NCBI GenBank assembly: GCA_951640165.1
Contig: OX621257.1
Location: 12,163,201-12,227,200 of the forward strand
Direction of reading: 5' to 3'
Length of the DNA: 64,000 nucleotides
Origin: Pseudoips prasinana
Lineage: Eukaryota; Arthropoda; Insecta; Lepidoptera; Nolidae
Shown: piece by piece, positions 20,231 through 32,566 of the stretch
Layout: each line of letters opens with the position of its first letter
Position numbering within the stretch: position 1 is the stretch's first letter
Made by a program: the position numbers and the translations under genes
The notes under the pieces: model-generated
Seen by the model: the letters and a program-made list of their open reading frames with translations, nothing else
What the model was told of the DNA's origin: nothing
Database searches by the model: none

Positions 20231-21704
20231 TAGTGATGTAACGAATATTCGCATTCGCATTCGCGGATATTCGCATATTTTTGCATATTCGCATTCGCAA
20301 AATTACCGCGAATGTTTTGCGAATAAAAAAAAAATTAAGGTTAATAGTTGGTTAATAAAACAAAATCCATTCATTTCTTATGTTTTTTAATTTAAGAATA
20401 AGTAACTTAACCTCGTAATCACATTATCAGTCTTCTCTTTATCATTTGATATCATTTATTTATTTAAACTATAGGTAGGTATAACTTTGGGCAATGAAGC
20501 TTAATAATTAAATTTTTATAAGAATTTAACAACAAATATATAGAATTATAGACTAAATGCAATGTAAAGAAACAATAATAATTCTTCTATGAATTTTTAC
20601 CGAAGTTATAATCTTATAATTATCTTGTTGAGCAAAACTAAAAACTAAAAATAATAATCAACAAATACTACAATAAATAAACTATAAATATAACCATTTT
20701 AAAAAAGAGTTAACACATTAAGCAAACTGAAATAAAAGTAAATGTTTTAGTATAATAAAGCTATAAAATTAAATTGTCATTAGAACTTGTAACACAAAAA
20801 TTTTCTGCAAATGAAACTAACAAAAATGAATTTTTCCGTTAAACTTTTCTCAGTCTTTAGATATATTTTCAAAGTATTTAGTTAATAATGAAACTAAAAC
20901 TATATTCAGTACAGTAGACCATAAATATACTCTAACTCTAAACAAACAAAACAAAAATAGATTCTCAAACAAAAATACTTCCCTCCCTTGAAAAAATAAC
21001 AATTAATTATATTTTTTTAACATATTTTTCATGTTAATAGTTGAACTTCAGTAGACGAATATTAAACTTAAAAAATAGAAGCTTTGATGCCTTGTCTCCT
21101 TCAAGTCTGTTTCGATGTGGCGTGTAAATAAGTCCAGCGCCACTAAACAAGCGCTCGCTGGGGATACTTGGTGGTGTAACTAAATAATCTCGAACTACAG
21201 GAAACAGAAGACCGTACCTTTCTTTGTTCACTTTCCACCAAGTTAAAGGGTCGACGTCATTTGCCACGCGTTTTTCCGTTGAGTATTCTGTGATCGTTTT
21301 ACGGATTAAAAGATGAACAGGGTCAACAGGGTTTTGAAAAGTATTAAGCGGCATGTTCTCTTCTTCACTGTCGCTCGCATCCATTAATGAATTCTATGTT
21401 TCTTTCAAAGATAAATAATTTGTTTGGGTGTCTTCATTTAACCTGACACGCTTTGCATTCGGACTGCATGAATGAAAAGATACGTCGTTTTGACTGTCTC
21501 CGACCAAATCCAAAATATGTTCTATGACGCGTTCTTTAGTAGACGTATTTTAAAAGAACTTGTTTTTGTATCTTGGATCAATGAAGGTCGCCGTGGCAAA
21601 CAAAAGGTCATTCTCTAAACCAGAAAATTTTCGAATTAGCTCTTCTTTTAAAATGGTAATCGTATCACCAATGGATTCATCAGATGCATCAAGATCACTA
21701 ACAA

Positions 21705-21744
21705 TTTTTTCTAGGCTAGCGATTAATCGCTAGCCTAGAAAAAA
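21705..21744. repeat. Perfect 40-bp palindrome, no loop
   Basis: Centred between 21724 and 21725 on ATT|AAT within TAGGCTAGCGATTAATCGC. The right half is an inverted copy of hAT coding sequence on the left. Confidence 0.95.
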
Positions 21745-21752
21745 ATAAATAT

Positions 21753-21808
21753 ATGTTTCTATATCTTCTTTGATTCCTTTAAAGGAATCAAAGAAGATAT
21801 AGAAACAT
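21753..21808. repeat. Perfect 56-bp palindrome, no loop
   Basis: Centred between 21780 and 21781 (GATTCCTTT|AAAGGAATC). The left half is an inverted copy of hAT coding sequence on the right. Confidence 0.95.
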
Positions 21809-22539
21809 CGGCAGCACTTAACTCTTTAGTCAGTTCTTCAAATGCCCTTAGCACATTGATAAGGTTTTCAATTGTCATCCACTCTTCAGATTTTAATAGC
21901 GGAATTTTATTATTTGTTGATGCAAAAATACTTAAAGACTCTTTTGACTTCCAAAATACGTTCAAGCATATAAAATGTGCTGTTCCACCTAGTTGCACAT
22001 TCTTGTTTAATCTTAAGGATTTTTTTATTTAGCCTATTCTGTATATTAGCAAGCTCGTCTTGAGCAGAAGTTGAATGATGAAAATTAGTTGCCATCTTTT
22101 TGCATTTTGTTATGGCAGCCATGACAGTTTCTTGAGCTTTCATCCCTTCTTTTAACACATTTTGAATCTTATGCGAAGCACAGTCAATATGTTTAACATT
22201 TAATAAGTTAACACCTTTTTTCATGTTAGCACCTGCGTCGCGAACTACACATTTCACTTTTTCTTTAGGTATCTCAAAACACCGCTGCACCGGCGCGAGC
22301 GGAATGACACATCAGTCGGATGCGTTCGTATCAACTCAGCTATTCTCAGAATAAAAAACAAACGGAACGCACTTCGTTCGAACGGGACTGCCACCAAGGT
22401 CACCAAGTAATAGACAAATGGCGTCAAATTAAAAAAAAAAACTAAACATTAGCATTCGCATTCGCGAATGTTGGCAGCAGATATTCGCATTCGCATCCGC
22501 GTGCAATGTCCAAAATTTTACATTCGTTACATCACTAGT

Positions 22540-23470
22540 TACAACCTACGTCGTCAATAGAGTGTTACCAACAAGTGATCAATTCCATGTTTATCGGGGA
22601 CACCTAATCTTAAGCGGCAAACAGCCAGTGAGTAGTTTGGATGACCGTCACGTCAACATATCTACCTAACTTCTAAATATGTTTTAGTATGATAGATTTA
22701 TCTATAAAAATGAGACTATATTAATAAAAATTACTATTTATTTATTTGAAAAATATCAACGAAATGATCAACATAATTGAACTACTGGGCTTCAAAAAAT
22801 CTCTCCGCATCGTCGTAAGGCAAAGTGCCCAGATGTCCTTCTTGGACTCAATAAAAGATTAGCTCTTTGGTCATGGGAAGCGTCGATCAAGCTTTTCACG
22901 ATCTTACGTAAAAATAAACGTCTGTTAGGCTAAAGTTTCCCAAACAGCTAAAATACATATTTTCTAACAACACCTTTGCTCAAACGCCGCAAATATGCAG
23001 CGTTTGAGTAGCGTGCTGAAGCAGCGCCCACGGATCCTGATTTGTAGGATAAATGAGAAGGTGCGAGGGTGTCAAAGCATGTAGCGTCCCACGCCAAAGG
23101 CCTTCCCATCTTCTACGCTATTAACGACATACTTACTAACTGTATGCCTAAAAGGAGGCCTCAACAATCTTGTCATTAGATTAACTTGAGTTAAGGAAAT
23201 AAATCATTTTTTTTGTATAGTCTTTAGTCTTTGATACTTACCGTCTGGTCTATTCCCATCACCGCGAGGCAGGCCACTTGGCTCAAGGGCAAGCTGGACC
23301 GTAAAGAGCCCGACGCGACGGAGTGTATCGTTTTTTGGTGTAGGTAAATAATTGAAATTTGATGTACTTACACTAGGTAAGGTCAGAATTAATATTTTTT
23401 GTCTTGAGGAAACAGCAAAATTTCTAAGGTAGTTTTAATTGGCATGAAAGTAAACACGTTTTGTATTTGT
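22540..23470. other. Probable dispersed repeat sequence, unassigned
   Basis: Contains coding-like traces without a coherent gene, for example 22800-22880 minus (ESKKDIWALCLTTMRR) and 23250-23345 plus (GLFPSPRGRPLGSRASWTVK). The latter looks like a multi-copy lepidopteran sequence. A donor-like GTAAGT at about 23249 on the minus strand is probably coincidental. Confidence 0.3.
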
Positions 23471-23830
23471 ATTATTATGTTTTAATTTATTGTTTGTTGG
23501 ACTAGTGATATAACCTCGAAACGCCGCGGCCCGTCTGTTTTGATTAATAAAGGCGAATTTTCGTGGGGTTCACCTCGATTCTCCATTTCTTGGACTATAG
23601 CCGTAAAGCGTTGGTGGAAGTAAGGATATGATAGAGGATGGTATTCAGATTGGTACCTACCTGGCTCGCTACTATAATGCAATGTCGTATGCAAAGGAGA
23701 TGAGGAAGAGGGATATGCTTTCTTAGGGATATGGATGTCGCAAGTTTCAAGCGAGAACTGAAAGGGAAATGATTTAGCTTCAGGACATTCCTATTTAAAT
23801 CGGGCAGGGAGAAGAATGGTCATAACCTAA
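23471..23830 (-). repeat. Conserved multi-copy sequence with overlapping open frames
   Basis: The minus strand has an open frame from 23757 to a TAA at 23482 preceded by an excellent acceptor-like tract (CATTTCCCTTTCAG). An overlapping minus frame reads LKLATSISLRKHI, then LCIRHCIIVASQVGTNLN and TILYHILTSTNALRL. I associate that second peptide, from memory, with repeat-derived lepidopteran hypothetical proteins. I therefore class this as a dispersed repeat and not a host exon; which frame, if any, is translated is unclear. Confidence 0.45.
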
Positions 23831-23845
23831 TCAGTCTTTCTTTTT

Positions 23846-24035
23846 TAGGATTCCGTACCCAAAGGGTAAAACGGGACCCTATTACTAAGATTTTGCTATC
23901 TGTCTGTCCGTCTGTCACCAGGCTGTATCTCATGAACCGTGATAGTTAGACAGTTGAAATTTTCATAAGTAATAAATAATTAAATAAATAATAAACAAAA
24001 TAAATATTTAAGGGGGCTCCCATACAACAATTTAC
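23846..24035 (-). repeat. Dispersed repeat of the CCGGCCAAGTGCGAG family
   Basis: GATTCCGTACCCAAAGGGTA, then a GGGACCCTATTACTAAG block, CTGTCTGTCCGTCTGTC and a CATGAACCGTGATAG segment. The same modules occur in reverse at 38301-38588. Confidence 0.7.
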
Positions 24036-24521
24036 TGTACAATGCAGGTCATCTTATAACCACTTTTATACGGATGCACAGTCACCGTGACAGATCTAGA
24101 CACGTGAACGGTTGAACGGTTGAATTTAAGGTACAATTCGGGGAAGTACCAATGGATAACACATCTACAATATCTGGAGAACGTGGACGACCACAAAGCC
24201 TTATGAAGATCTATCAGAGAAATCGAAGAAAAAGGAAGAATATGGAGTTTATTCAAGAATATGGACTCCAGTATGTACATTACGCTATTTATTATTTATT
24301 TAATTAAGGATTATCAACATTACAGACACTTACAAAAGACAAAGGACACATTTATATAGAATAGGATGTAGTGTTGCAATTATAGATAACCACAGCATTC
24401 AAAGTAACATGGTGAGTGGAGTTAGTAGTACGGTTCACATTTTTCACATTTTAGATACATTTATATTTGTCATGGTTAGTAGTTGTTAGTAGTTATATTT
24501 ACAAATTAAAACTAAGCTTAT

Positions 24522-24558
<37 letters not shown>

Positions 24559-24889
24559 TATATATGTTGTTTTTATATGTAATATTAACAACAACACAAA
24601 ATAATAGTGTAATATAATAAAACTGTATACCTAACTCTTCAAATCTAGGTATGTTATGACTTGTAGAACTGTGTGTTGTATATTTGTACTCCTCATTTTC
24701 TTTTTTGTTGTGCTGAATTAAATGTTATTCATTTTCATTTCATTTCATTTTTTTCATTAATTATAATTAAGTAAGAAAAGTTTTGTATGAAAGTGTCATT
24801 AAAATTTTTGTATATATTTTTTTATTTATTATAAATAAATAAATCACAAAGACTGCTCCATTCATTAATAGTATATATACATTAGAGAT
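24036..24889. other. AT-rich spacer with dinucleotide run
   Basis: No gene. A run of AT repeats occupies about 24524-24555. The rest is low-complexity AT-rich sequence. Confidence 0.6.
24524..24555. repeat. (AT)n microsatellite
   Basis: About 16 AT dinucleotides without interruption. Confidence 0.95.
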
Positions 24890-25663
24890 ACTGTGTGCCA
24901 AATTTCAGCTACATTCTTCTATAAACAACAAAGTTATACATTTTTGAGACGGCACGCACGTTCTTGTCCCTTATTGCGGCGGCATCGCGGCACCCATATT
25001 AAAGGCGGTCGCCGCGCGCCGCCGCCGTCCCACGTACCTACTCATCAGGGACAGACAAACAACCGAACTGTCTCTAGAACACTTGGGTTATGTATTTTAT
25101 TTCAGTGTGCAAAGAATGTATAAATAATACCCAGATTATCACTCAAAGTTCATTTCTGAGAGCTACTATTCACTAAAAGTTCTGGAAACGTCGAAACGAT
25201 ATTTAAATTGCACTAAAATATGTATTTGTATCATGTCAAATGTAGACCCGACAGACAGTTGTAGGCCACGTTTACTTATATTACACATTCAGACACTTAC
25301 TTCCTGATATATTCGAAATTTGTAATTATGTTAAATAGCATCTCCTCTCAATAAATAAAGACCATTATCTACTCACAGCCCCACAATAGATCCGCTAGAA
25401 AACTAAAAAATGAAGGTGCCACCGCCTTTATTGTATTCATTTTCCTTTTCTTAATTAAGAAATCACTCGGATTCATACTTAACCCACTGGCACATATTCA
25501 GTCTCGAAACTGGTGTAAAATTAAAAAAAAACGTTTCTTATCATTACGCGACCGTGTTGAAATGTCAAGGCTGACATGGCATGACAATAGCTCACTTAAA
25601 TGACGAACTGCTAAATAAATGACAGCAACGGGTACAACCGCTTATGCTTTAAAGTAGGAATAA
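24890..25663. other. No gene; small GC-rich island
   Basis: 24970-25045 is strongly GC-rich (GTCGCCGCGCGCCGCCGCCG) in AT-rich surroundings, without a convincing frame. It may be a promoter-like patch or repeat. Confidence 0.3.
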
Positions 25664-25804
25664 GTACAGACGCCAGGACATCCAGCTACCCCAATCTGCT
25701 AAATTTCTTTTATAGATTTTCAACTTTATCACAAAAGTATAAGGTCCACTTTCAATTGGGGAAATTTGACAGATTTTGGTAGCTTGATGTGCTGGCGCCT
25801 GTAC
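25664..25804. mobile_element. MITE family B, complete foldback
   Basis: 141 bp, ends GTACAGACGCCAG... and ...CTGGCGCCTGTAC. The arms of about 35-40 bp pair with few mismatches around an AT-rich middle. Confidence 0.8.
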
Positions 25805-26879
25805 ATATGTCTATGCCAAGAAATAGATAAGGAAAAAACTAAATATGAGACATAAGGAAATTAACATAGTACCTATATTCATATAATAAAAATCGTGAAC
25901 ATAGTAGCTAGAGTCAGCAACACGCTTGTGATCCTCCTTTGTTGCTATTATTTTAGTACCTATCTGGTAACCACTTGTTATGCCATCCTAAGTGATGGTA
26001 AGCGGTAAAACTTAGGCAAAAACGATCACACGTAAGGCCGTGTGGTCGTTTAGACTAAGTTGTAGGTATATAAACAGAAGGAAAACAAACATACACATGA
26101 ACATATTAAAACAAAAATACATTAAAATGTACACTTCGGTTAAATGTCGTATCTTGGCAGTAGTACAAGTAGACTCAACCATTGCCACACGCTCTGTTAC
26201 ACGGGAAGCTTTTCTCGTTCTTCTATCTTTGGTCCTTGAGCAGTAGACACTAAATACTCATTGATAAGCACTTAAGCAGCAGGAGAAAAGACAAAACACT
26301 CCTGCGGCACTAGTACTTAGGAACAAGATTTAGTTTTCTTCTGGCTTCTTTCTGGAGCTATTCTTTTCTTCTGCTTTTGATTTCTTCGAGTCTTACTACA
26401 AAAATGGGATTACATGAGTTTAAAGGATAGTTAGGTTACGACCGTCGTTATACACAAAAGGTCTCTCTTTACCTTAAAACCACAGACAATATGCGTAGTT
26501 ACTTTGTGTAAACAATGCTAAAGTATGGGGTCAAATTATAAGGAATTTAAAGCATTTATTAATAATAAAAGAAAATTATGTATCAAATTATTCACCAAAT
26601 AAATATTTATATTATATTCAAGTATGTTTATGTAATATTAATACTCATTATATTTATTTGATATTAGAGTCAATCAGAAAATTTGTGAGTACCTATGTTT
26701 GGCAAGCAAACTAATATTTTATCGATATTTACTGTCACACATAGTTTTAGGCTATGAGGGTAAGTAAAGAACCCGGATTTAAGGTGGCCACTTGTTTATC
26801 ATCATTAGAGCAGACCTTGCACAAAGAAATTATATAGGTTACGCACCGTAGAAACGTTTAGTTCGCTCACTCACGCAAA
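25805..26879. other. No supported gene
   Basis: AT-rich. On the minus strand near 26396 an acceptor-like TTTTTGTAG precedes a Lys/Arg/Glu-rich open stretch (DSKKSKAEEKNSSRKKPEEN then stop). It could be a terminal exon or chance. Confidence 0.25.
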
Positions 26880-26990
26880 AGACGTCTATTGCTGGATAAA
26901 TGTTCCACCCCCTTGCAAGATCGTCGGTCCACCTCGTAGAAGGCCTGCCCAAACCTGCTTGTCTGCTCATTAGTTCGTCATAAACATTTT
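26880..26990 (-). pseudogene. Short RTE tail fragment
   Basis: CTATTGCTGGATAAATGTTC and ATCGTCGGTCCACCTCGTAG, then GGCCTGCCCA, match the same 3' segment of the RTE tail seen at 12050-12140. Confidence 0.5.
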
Positions 26991-28354
26991 AAAAAAGGAG
27001 CAAAGTTGTGACAGGCGATCTATTTTATGTCAAAAGGTCGTTCGCACCAAAATAGTTTTACCTATCTACTCGTATAAGAGAAAATGTTTTGGCGCGAACG
27101 CCGAACAAACAAAAGAAGATTTTATAAAATTTGTTAACATTATAATGCTGGAAATTCTATAATTTACACCACTATCATGAAAATGTATGAAAGTGAGTAC
27201 GAAACTTTTTTAAGTGAAAACTTTTTGCGCGGTGATTTGCACTTTTTTGGGATGGGTAAAGAATGCTAAACTCGCGTTAGGAGTATCAGGACATGTGACT
27301 TGATCGAATAATCGTAAGACGGAGGGTCTATTTTTTTTTTCACCCGAGGCGTTAAACACAGACATGTCCAATCTTAATTATGCCAGATTTTTTACAGCCA
27401 TTATTAGGAGTCTTTAACGCCCAAAGGTGGGAAGTATCATCTTCCACTCGCTACTCGGATCAAAAGAAAGACTATTTTCGGAGAATGAGAAATGAAAAAA
27501 TTGTTTTCACTTCTATCAGCAGTTCCCAAAGACTGCCCCGCATGTTTTTTTTTTGACGTTTTATGTATTGACAAGTAGGTATTATTTGAACTAATACGGG
27601 CGTTCTCTTAATTTAAACTTAAGAACATCTGTAAATACTCCCAATGAAGCACCATTGAGATCCGAGTACAACTCGGAAACAGTAATAAAAAGTACATCTT
27701 TACACAAATATCTGTTATAGTTTTTTTATATCTAACGTGTGGACATATTTTCACATTCGCGAGCCACATGTAGCTCCGAATAATTGTGATTCCAGACGTC
27801 GTTAATTGGTCGCGCTGTACGACGTGTTGTTTTTTGATGGATAAATGTATCAGAACTCTTTCAACTTTATTTCAAAATACTTTTCTCACAAGTGTGGCAA
27901 AGTATCTAACTATGTAGGTATTTAAGGTTTGATCGTGTGTAATTTATTGATAAATGTTAACATTATTTTTGAATTATTTGTATTGTAAAATTGTAATTGT
28001 GTGATTTATTTATGTGTGTAAATTCGGATACAAATTATTTTGTTTATGAATAAATGACTATTACTATAACTATTAAATTTTTATAATATTTTATTTTATT
28101 TTTTTATAATATAATTTGCAGGAACGGATGCAATCGAACACAAACTTTAATTAATATAGTTATAATAATATGAATGGTTGAATAAAAATAACTTCTATAG
28201 CATTTAGGAACTGAAAATTTTAATGCCTTAGTTTTCAAGCAAAACATCTATGTTCTCATTATTTTATTAGAGCTCTGTATACCATGAACTGTAACAAAGA
28301 GCTCAAAAACAAAAAAAAAACATTAATTACTATTTAAAATAATCATAATAACTT
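26991..28354. other. No supported feature
   Basis: AT-rich spacer; a GGCGCGAACG patch near 27090 recalls the 17971 element but is not a clear copy. Confidence 0.45.
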
Positions 28355-28570
28355 GTTAATAATATCCTGAAAATTTAGTCTCGCACGGCCATCTGATCCC
28401 AAATTAAGCAGAGCTTGTACTATGGAAACCAGATAGCTCTACTACATATACTACTCTTATAAATCACACACACAGACATGTTCATGCACACAAATATTTG
28501 TCCTGGGTCGCAATCGAACCCACGACATGCGGCGTGAAAGGCAATAAATAATCCAACAACCACGCCAATT
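28355..28570 (-). mobile_element. tRNA-derived SINE
   Basis: Body CATCTGATCCCAAATTAAGC, a decayed box B (complement of GCAATCGAACCC), then a tRNA-like head ending near 28565. Confidence 0.65.
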
Positions 28571-29713
28571 GGCGATAAAAATAAATTTTCCTTTGGACCA
28601 AGGAATCTAGGTTTATTAAAATTACTTGCAAGTAGCTCGCTTCCACAGTAAATAAAACAAAAAAGAAAGAAATTGTTGAGTGGTCTTCATCTAGCGAGGC
28701 ACATAATAAAAACCATTTTTAATTTATTTAATTTCTAACTATTTCCTCTTTTTTATTTTATTGAACGCTGGATTTCGTGCAGAGTATTAATTTAATTAAA
28801 ACCAGCATAAAACGGTAAGTTATTACACTTTACATTTTTATTTACAAATTCATAACGATAACTTGTTTTGTATTCAATATATAACAAAAGTTCATATTGG
28901 ATCACTTGTTTCCAAATTCAAAAACTCTCCTGTAAAAATTAACATGAAAAATGTATATAAAATACACACACACGTAAACGTAGTTTGTTATACTCTATTT
29001 GCACACACTTACACTATTTTGATATATTTTTTTCTAGAGTTGAGTAAAAAGTATTTAAATTCACCACAGCACTAAAAAGTATTACAGAATACACACCCAA
29101 CACCGTTCACGAGCACATGTAAGACCGTTTTGTGATGCCATCTCACATCTTCAATTTTATTACTCAATTGGTCGCATCCGCACAGTTTAGACTGACGATT
29201 CTATCAGAAGTGCCTTAACCAGGCACTTAAACATTTAACTAACGCTAATTGGCCTAACTCAGAGATTTAAACGGTGGCTGCCTACGGTCTCACCCACCCT
29301 TGTGAACTGTGATTGTTCATTCAGTGGGTGAATTTTAACATCTTTATTTGAATGAATGAAGCAAAAATACAACAACTGAAATATCGCTACTATTAAAATT
29401 TAGTGTATGAACCATAATGTCAAAATTTTTGGGAGAGAGATATAATTTTTTTTTCTTTGCTCCCGTTCGGGATTTATTCCTTGCGAGTTTTGTAGAGATA
29501 CACTTCTACATAAGAATTATATGTAAGCAAATAAAAAGTTTGCAGAATACTCTATGGTCTTAAACTTCAAAACACTTCCATAGGTAAATTATTGCTATTT
29601 ATATGCTATGCTATGCTTTTTATAAAAACCACACCAAATCTGGGTTAGACAGGAGCTTATTCTTAAAATTTAAATAGAAAAAAAATAGAGATTCCGAACT
29701 ATCTTTTTTTTAT
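28571..29713. other. No supported feature
   Basis: AT-rich spacer. Open frames here have the composition expected from base bias. Confidence 0.5.
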
Positions 29714-29990
29714 ACAATATGTAGTAAAAATATTAGACTTAAACTAGATAATTAAACATCATTTCTTGACAATAACTTGATACGAGCTAGCTAAATATCA
29801 TTGCTATTAAAATAAATTTTATAAATGTTTTCATACAATATGTACCTAAATATCTATGTTACTAGAAATAATAATGTATACAACTATATTACTACAAACA
29901 TGTTCTGACTATTTACAAGCGCTTTTTTAAAGTCTACGTGAATAAAAACCTTTTTTATTTTATTTATTATTTATTTTAAGTTTCTTTGTT
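29714..29990 (+). repeat. LINE 3'-end-like repeat family E
   Basis: About 245 bp, nearly identical to 33145-33415, ending CAAGCGCTTTTTTAAAGTCT, ACGTGAATAAAAACC and a TTTA-rich tail. Reverse copies are at 36085-36337 and, partially, 63685-63727. Confidence 0.75.
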
Positions 29991-30370
29991 CCAAAATTTT
30001 CTCAAATGAATTACCAGCTAATATGATGTGTAGCTTATATGTAATATATAAAACTTTTTATTATTATTAAAGATCGTGGTTCTCAAACAAAGATTAACAT
30101 TTCTATACACCTACCTACATATATTTGCAAATAAATGATATTGTTTTGTATTGATTCTTACGTAATTATGTGTACTCTCATGCAAAATAAAACTTTGATA
30201 GCATTTAGAAGCCACTGATTTAATTTTCTGCAAAATGCTATCACAGCTAGCGGATTAACGTAGCTTTAACTAGAGTTAATTTGTTTGAACTGAATCAGAT
30301 CTAATTCTTCGATACGTGATCAAAACGTTAGCGACCGTCGTTAACGACGTAACACTTACCTTATTTAATA
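29991..30370. other. No supported feature
   Basis: AT-rich spacer. Confidence 0.5.
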
Positions 30371-30440
30371 CTAGTGACCCGCCCCGGCTTAGCGTTTAAC
30401 GTCAAAAAATGGCTTTTATATTTTGGTTACATTATTCTTG
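30371..30440 (-). mobile_element. Helitron-like 3' end
   Basis: On the minus strand GCCGGGGCGGGTCACTAG precedes a T. It resembles the CTAG ends at 38163 and 45056. The body is not resolvable. Confidence 0.4.
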
Positions 30441-30730
30441 AATATAAAATACAGCCAATGTTACTTGCTGAAAAAGGTTTTTTTGAATCAGTTAATTATT
30501 TTTCAATAATCAATTCAATTTCAATCGGTTAGAATAAATAAATTTGTATCTTCTCTCCAAGTTCCTGCTTCATTCATGAGTTGTATGAGGCTGGAAGCAT
30601 TGCCGAATAAATATAAATTAATATAGCATCGACACGATACGAAGAAAAGAAAATATACAAACACACATAGATACCTACAAAAATCAAATCGTGTCCCCTA
30701 AACTCTTGGTTTTCTACTTACTTTACCTTA

Positions 30731-30770
30731 CATTTACTGTTCTAAACTCATTAGTTTAAAACAGTAAATG
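30731..30770. repeat. Hairpin, 18-bp arms, 4-nt loop
   Basis: CATTTACTGTTCTAAACT, loop CATT, then AGTTTAAAACAGTAAATG; one mismatch. Confidence 0.85.
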
Positions 30771-31379
30771 AGACTTGTGTTATTAGCTTTTGCCCTCGAT
30801 ACTGTTTAAGAGGGTATTTTTTTTGTAATTATTCTCAGAAAAGGAACAGCAATAAAAAAAACTGCTGGAGTAGGAAACCAATTACAGGTTTTCACGGATA
30901 GCGACTGATACACACTTACAATGCTTCCGATAATACTGTTACCTACTTATTTAATCAGAGTAGTAAACAGGACAGAAATTATAAAAGTTATTAGAAAAAA
31001 TATTAAGTTCAGCTGCCTGCGTGCCACATCTCTTGGTATTAAAAGGATTAATTAGTCGTCGAAAATGGAATAGATATAGGTGAACTAAATCTTGGCGATA
31101 TTTGGGGAATAATTAACTTAGTTATTTATTTTATTACTTATTACTAGTAAGAAATAAAACCCACCGTACTTCCCACCATTTCAACTTCTGTAATGCATGG
31201 TCAACAGTGATATACATTAAAATGACACTGTAGGCCCAGACACGTCCCAGGAAATTGGATGTTAAGAGGTCTTTGTCTTTATTCTCGTTAGTCAAATGGT
31301 AATGGTCAGCCGCTGATATTGATGTATTGAGTTAAGGTCTGGCCAAAAATGTAATAAGGAGTTTTCTGGTAAGAAAATC
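30771..31379. other. No supported feature
   Basis: AT-rich spacer. Confidence 0.5.
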
Positions 31380-31690
31380 ACCTAGTAGCCCCAGTCTTTT
31401 TTTTTGATAAGGCATAGAATGCCTACGCAATGCCATCCGCAAAGTGTCTGCGGGTGGGTATGTATGCCAGACTCACACCGACTAAACCTAAGCTGTCGTG
31501 GACAGAAATCTGTTGGCGTCTGTTGAGAGGAGCCCCGGGAATGCGGGAATGCTGCTCCGATGCCTGGAAGTTGCGGTGTTATACGCACTTATTTGCGGTC
31601 TGGTTGTGTCGGAAAGCCGATGTATCTGATTATGGGACAGGGAGAGACGATCTATTCGTCTCTCCCTGTCCCATAGTGCGAGAGAGTGCA
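31380..31690 (+). repeat. Dispersed repeat F (GC-rich)
   Basis: Shares CGGGTGGGTATGT, CCGACTAAACCTA, GGAGCCCCG and ATGCTGCTCCG with 57190-57480. It reads like a decayed retroelement 5' or coding portion. No frame is conserved between the two. Confidence 0.6.
31631..31675. repeat. Perfect hairpin, 20-bp arms, 5-nt loop
   Basis: TATGGGACAGGGAGAGACGA, loop TCTAT, then the exact complement. Confidence 0.95.
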
Positions 31691-32566
31691 ATATAATATT
31701 TCCTGTAAAAGTCGCTCACGAGCACTATTATGATTATTACAAAGAAAAAAAAGTGAAATTATATTTCTTTGACAAAAAAAATTGATGTTAAGCCTGCATT
31801 CCGTATCCTTTACCTATACAGTGAGAATTTGAAAAGGATCTGCCTATTTCCTGTCCACATCGTATAGGACGTATAGGAACATCTGAACAAAATTTCTGTG
31901 TGGAATCGTTTGGGCTTGGCTTTGATAAGTCAGTCAGTCAGTGAATGATTCAGGACATTCTTTTTACTTGAACTTATTTAGATATTATTGATATCAATTA
32001 TCCGAAAACCACTCTTAATGCGAACACAATACAGTTGACAGTTCAACTTTTCTGAATAAAATATTTATTTTCTGCCAAATTATATTCTAAAATTGATGTT
32101 TCTTACAGTAGAGATCAAGCTTAAATGACTGATGACTGGTTTTCGAAAAATCGGAGTTTTGAGCGTCAGTGAATACCATTGAGTTGTTTAACAAGCATAA
32201 TATGATGTTATTAAAACTTTAGTGCAGCTCAGATTCTATTAAGCTTGGCTTGGCACCATAATCGGCACCGATATTACACAGCCGGCCATCGGCCAACAAA
32301 CTGCCTGTAGTTATCAAAAGTTTTTTTTTTTAAATTAAAAATATCAAACGTCAGTTCTATATGTGTTTTATATCTATATTGAGCTAAAAGCCCATAAGCA
32401 TATCCCTATTATTATTATATTCCTTTTTGTACAGTATATGTTCATCTGATACATAAACAAAACCTACTTATACCTACACTATGTTTTGATAATTTAGGCT
32501 TTAGAGTAAGCAAAACTAATAAATCATTTTTAGGAAATTGTATTAGGTTTTATCAAATCAAATTAC
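31691..32566. other. No supported feature
   Basis: AT-rich spacer; a GTCAGTCAGTCAGTGA run near 31931. Confidence 0.5.

Larger units (their letters stand above)
21034..22290 (-). pseudogene. hAT transposase remnant
   Basis: Three broken minus-strand pieces run N to C. 22290-21910 has VRDAGANMKKG, IDCASHKIQNVLKEG and ECATRWNSTFYMLERIL, the core of the RNase-H-like fold region. 21998-21759 reads on after a frame change (LLKSEEWMTIENL). 21384-21034 is the C-terminal dimerisation domain (VRDYLVTPPSIPSERLFSGA, then GLIYTPHRNRLEG). The BED-type N-terminus is absent. Breaks include a frame change near 21930, a 56-bp palindromic insertion at 21725-21780 and a frameshift near 21550. It cannot encode an active enzyme. 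Confidence 0.85.
20231..22537 (-). mobile_element. Decayed hAT transposon
   Basis: The 16-bp terminal inverted repeats are perfect (TAGTGATGTAACGAAT at 20231 and its complement ending 22537). Subterminal ATTCGCATTCGC repeats lie inside both ends, a usual hAT feature. A transposase remnant occupies the minus strand. The flanking 8-mers GTGCGTAC and GTTACAAC each fit the hAT nTnnnnAn preference but differ from each other, so no intact target duplication is seen. Confidence 0.8.

Noticed and set aside
20223..22545. Target-site duplication of the hAT element
   Set aside because: The flanking 8-mers match at only four of eight positions.
23482..23757. Host terminal exon with a strong acceptor
   Set aside because: The same sequence in another frame gives a peptide I associate with multi-copy lepidopteran repeats, and no upstream exon was found.
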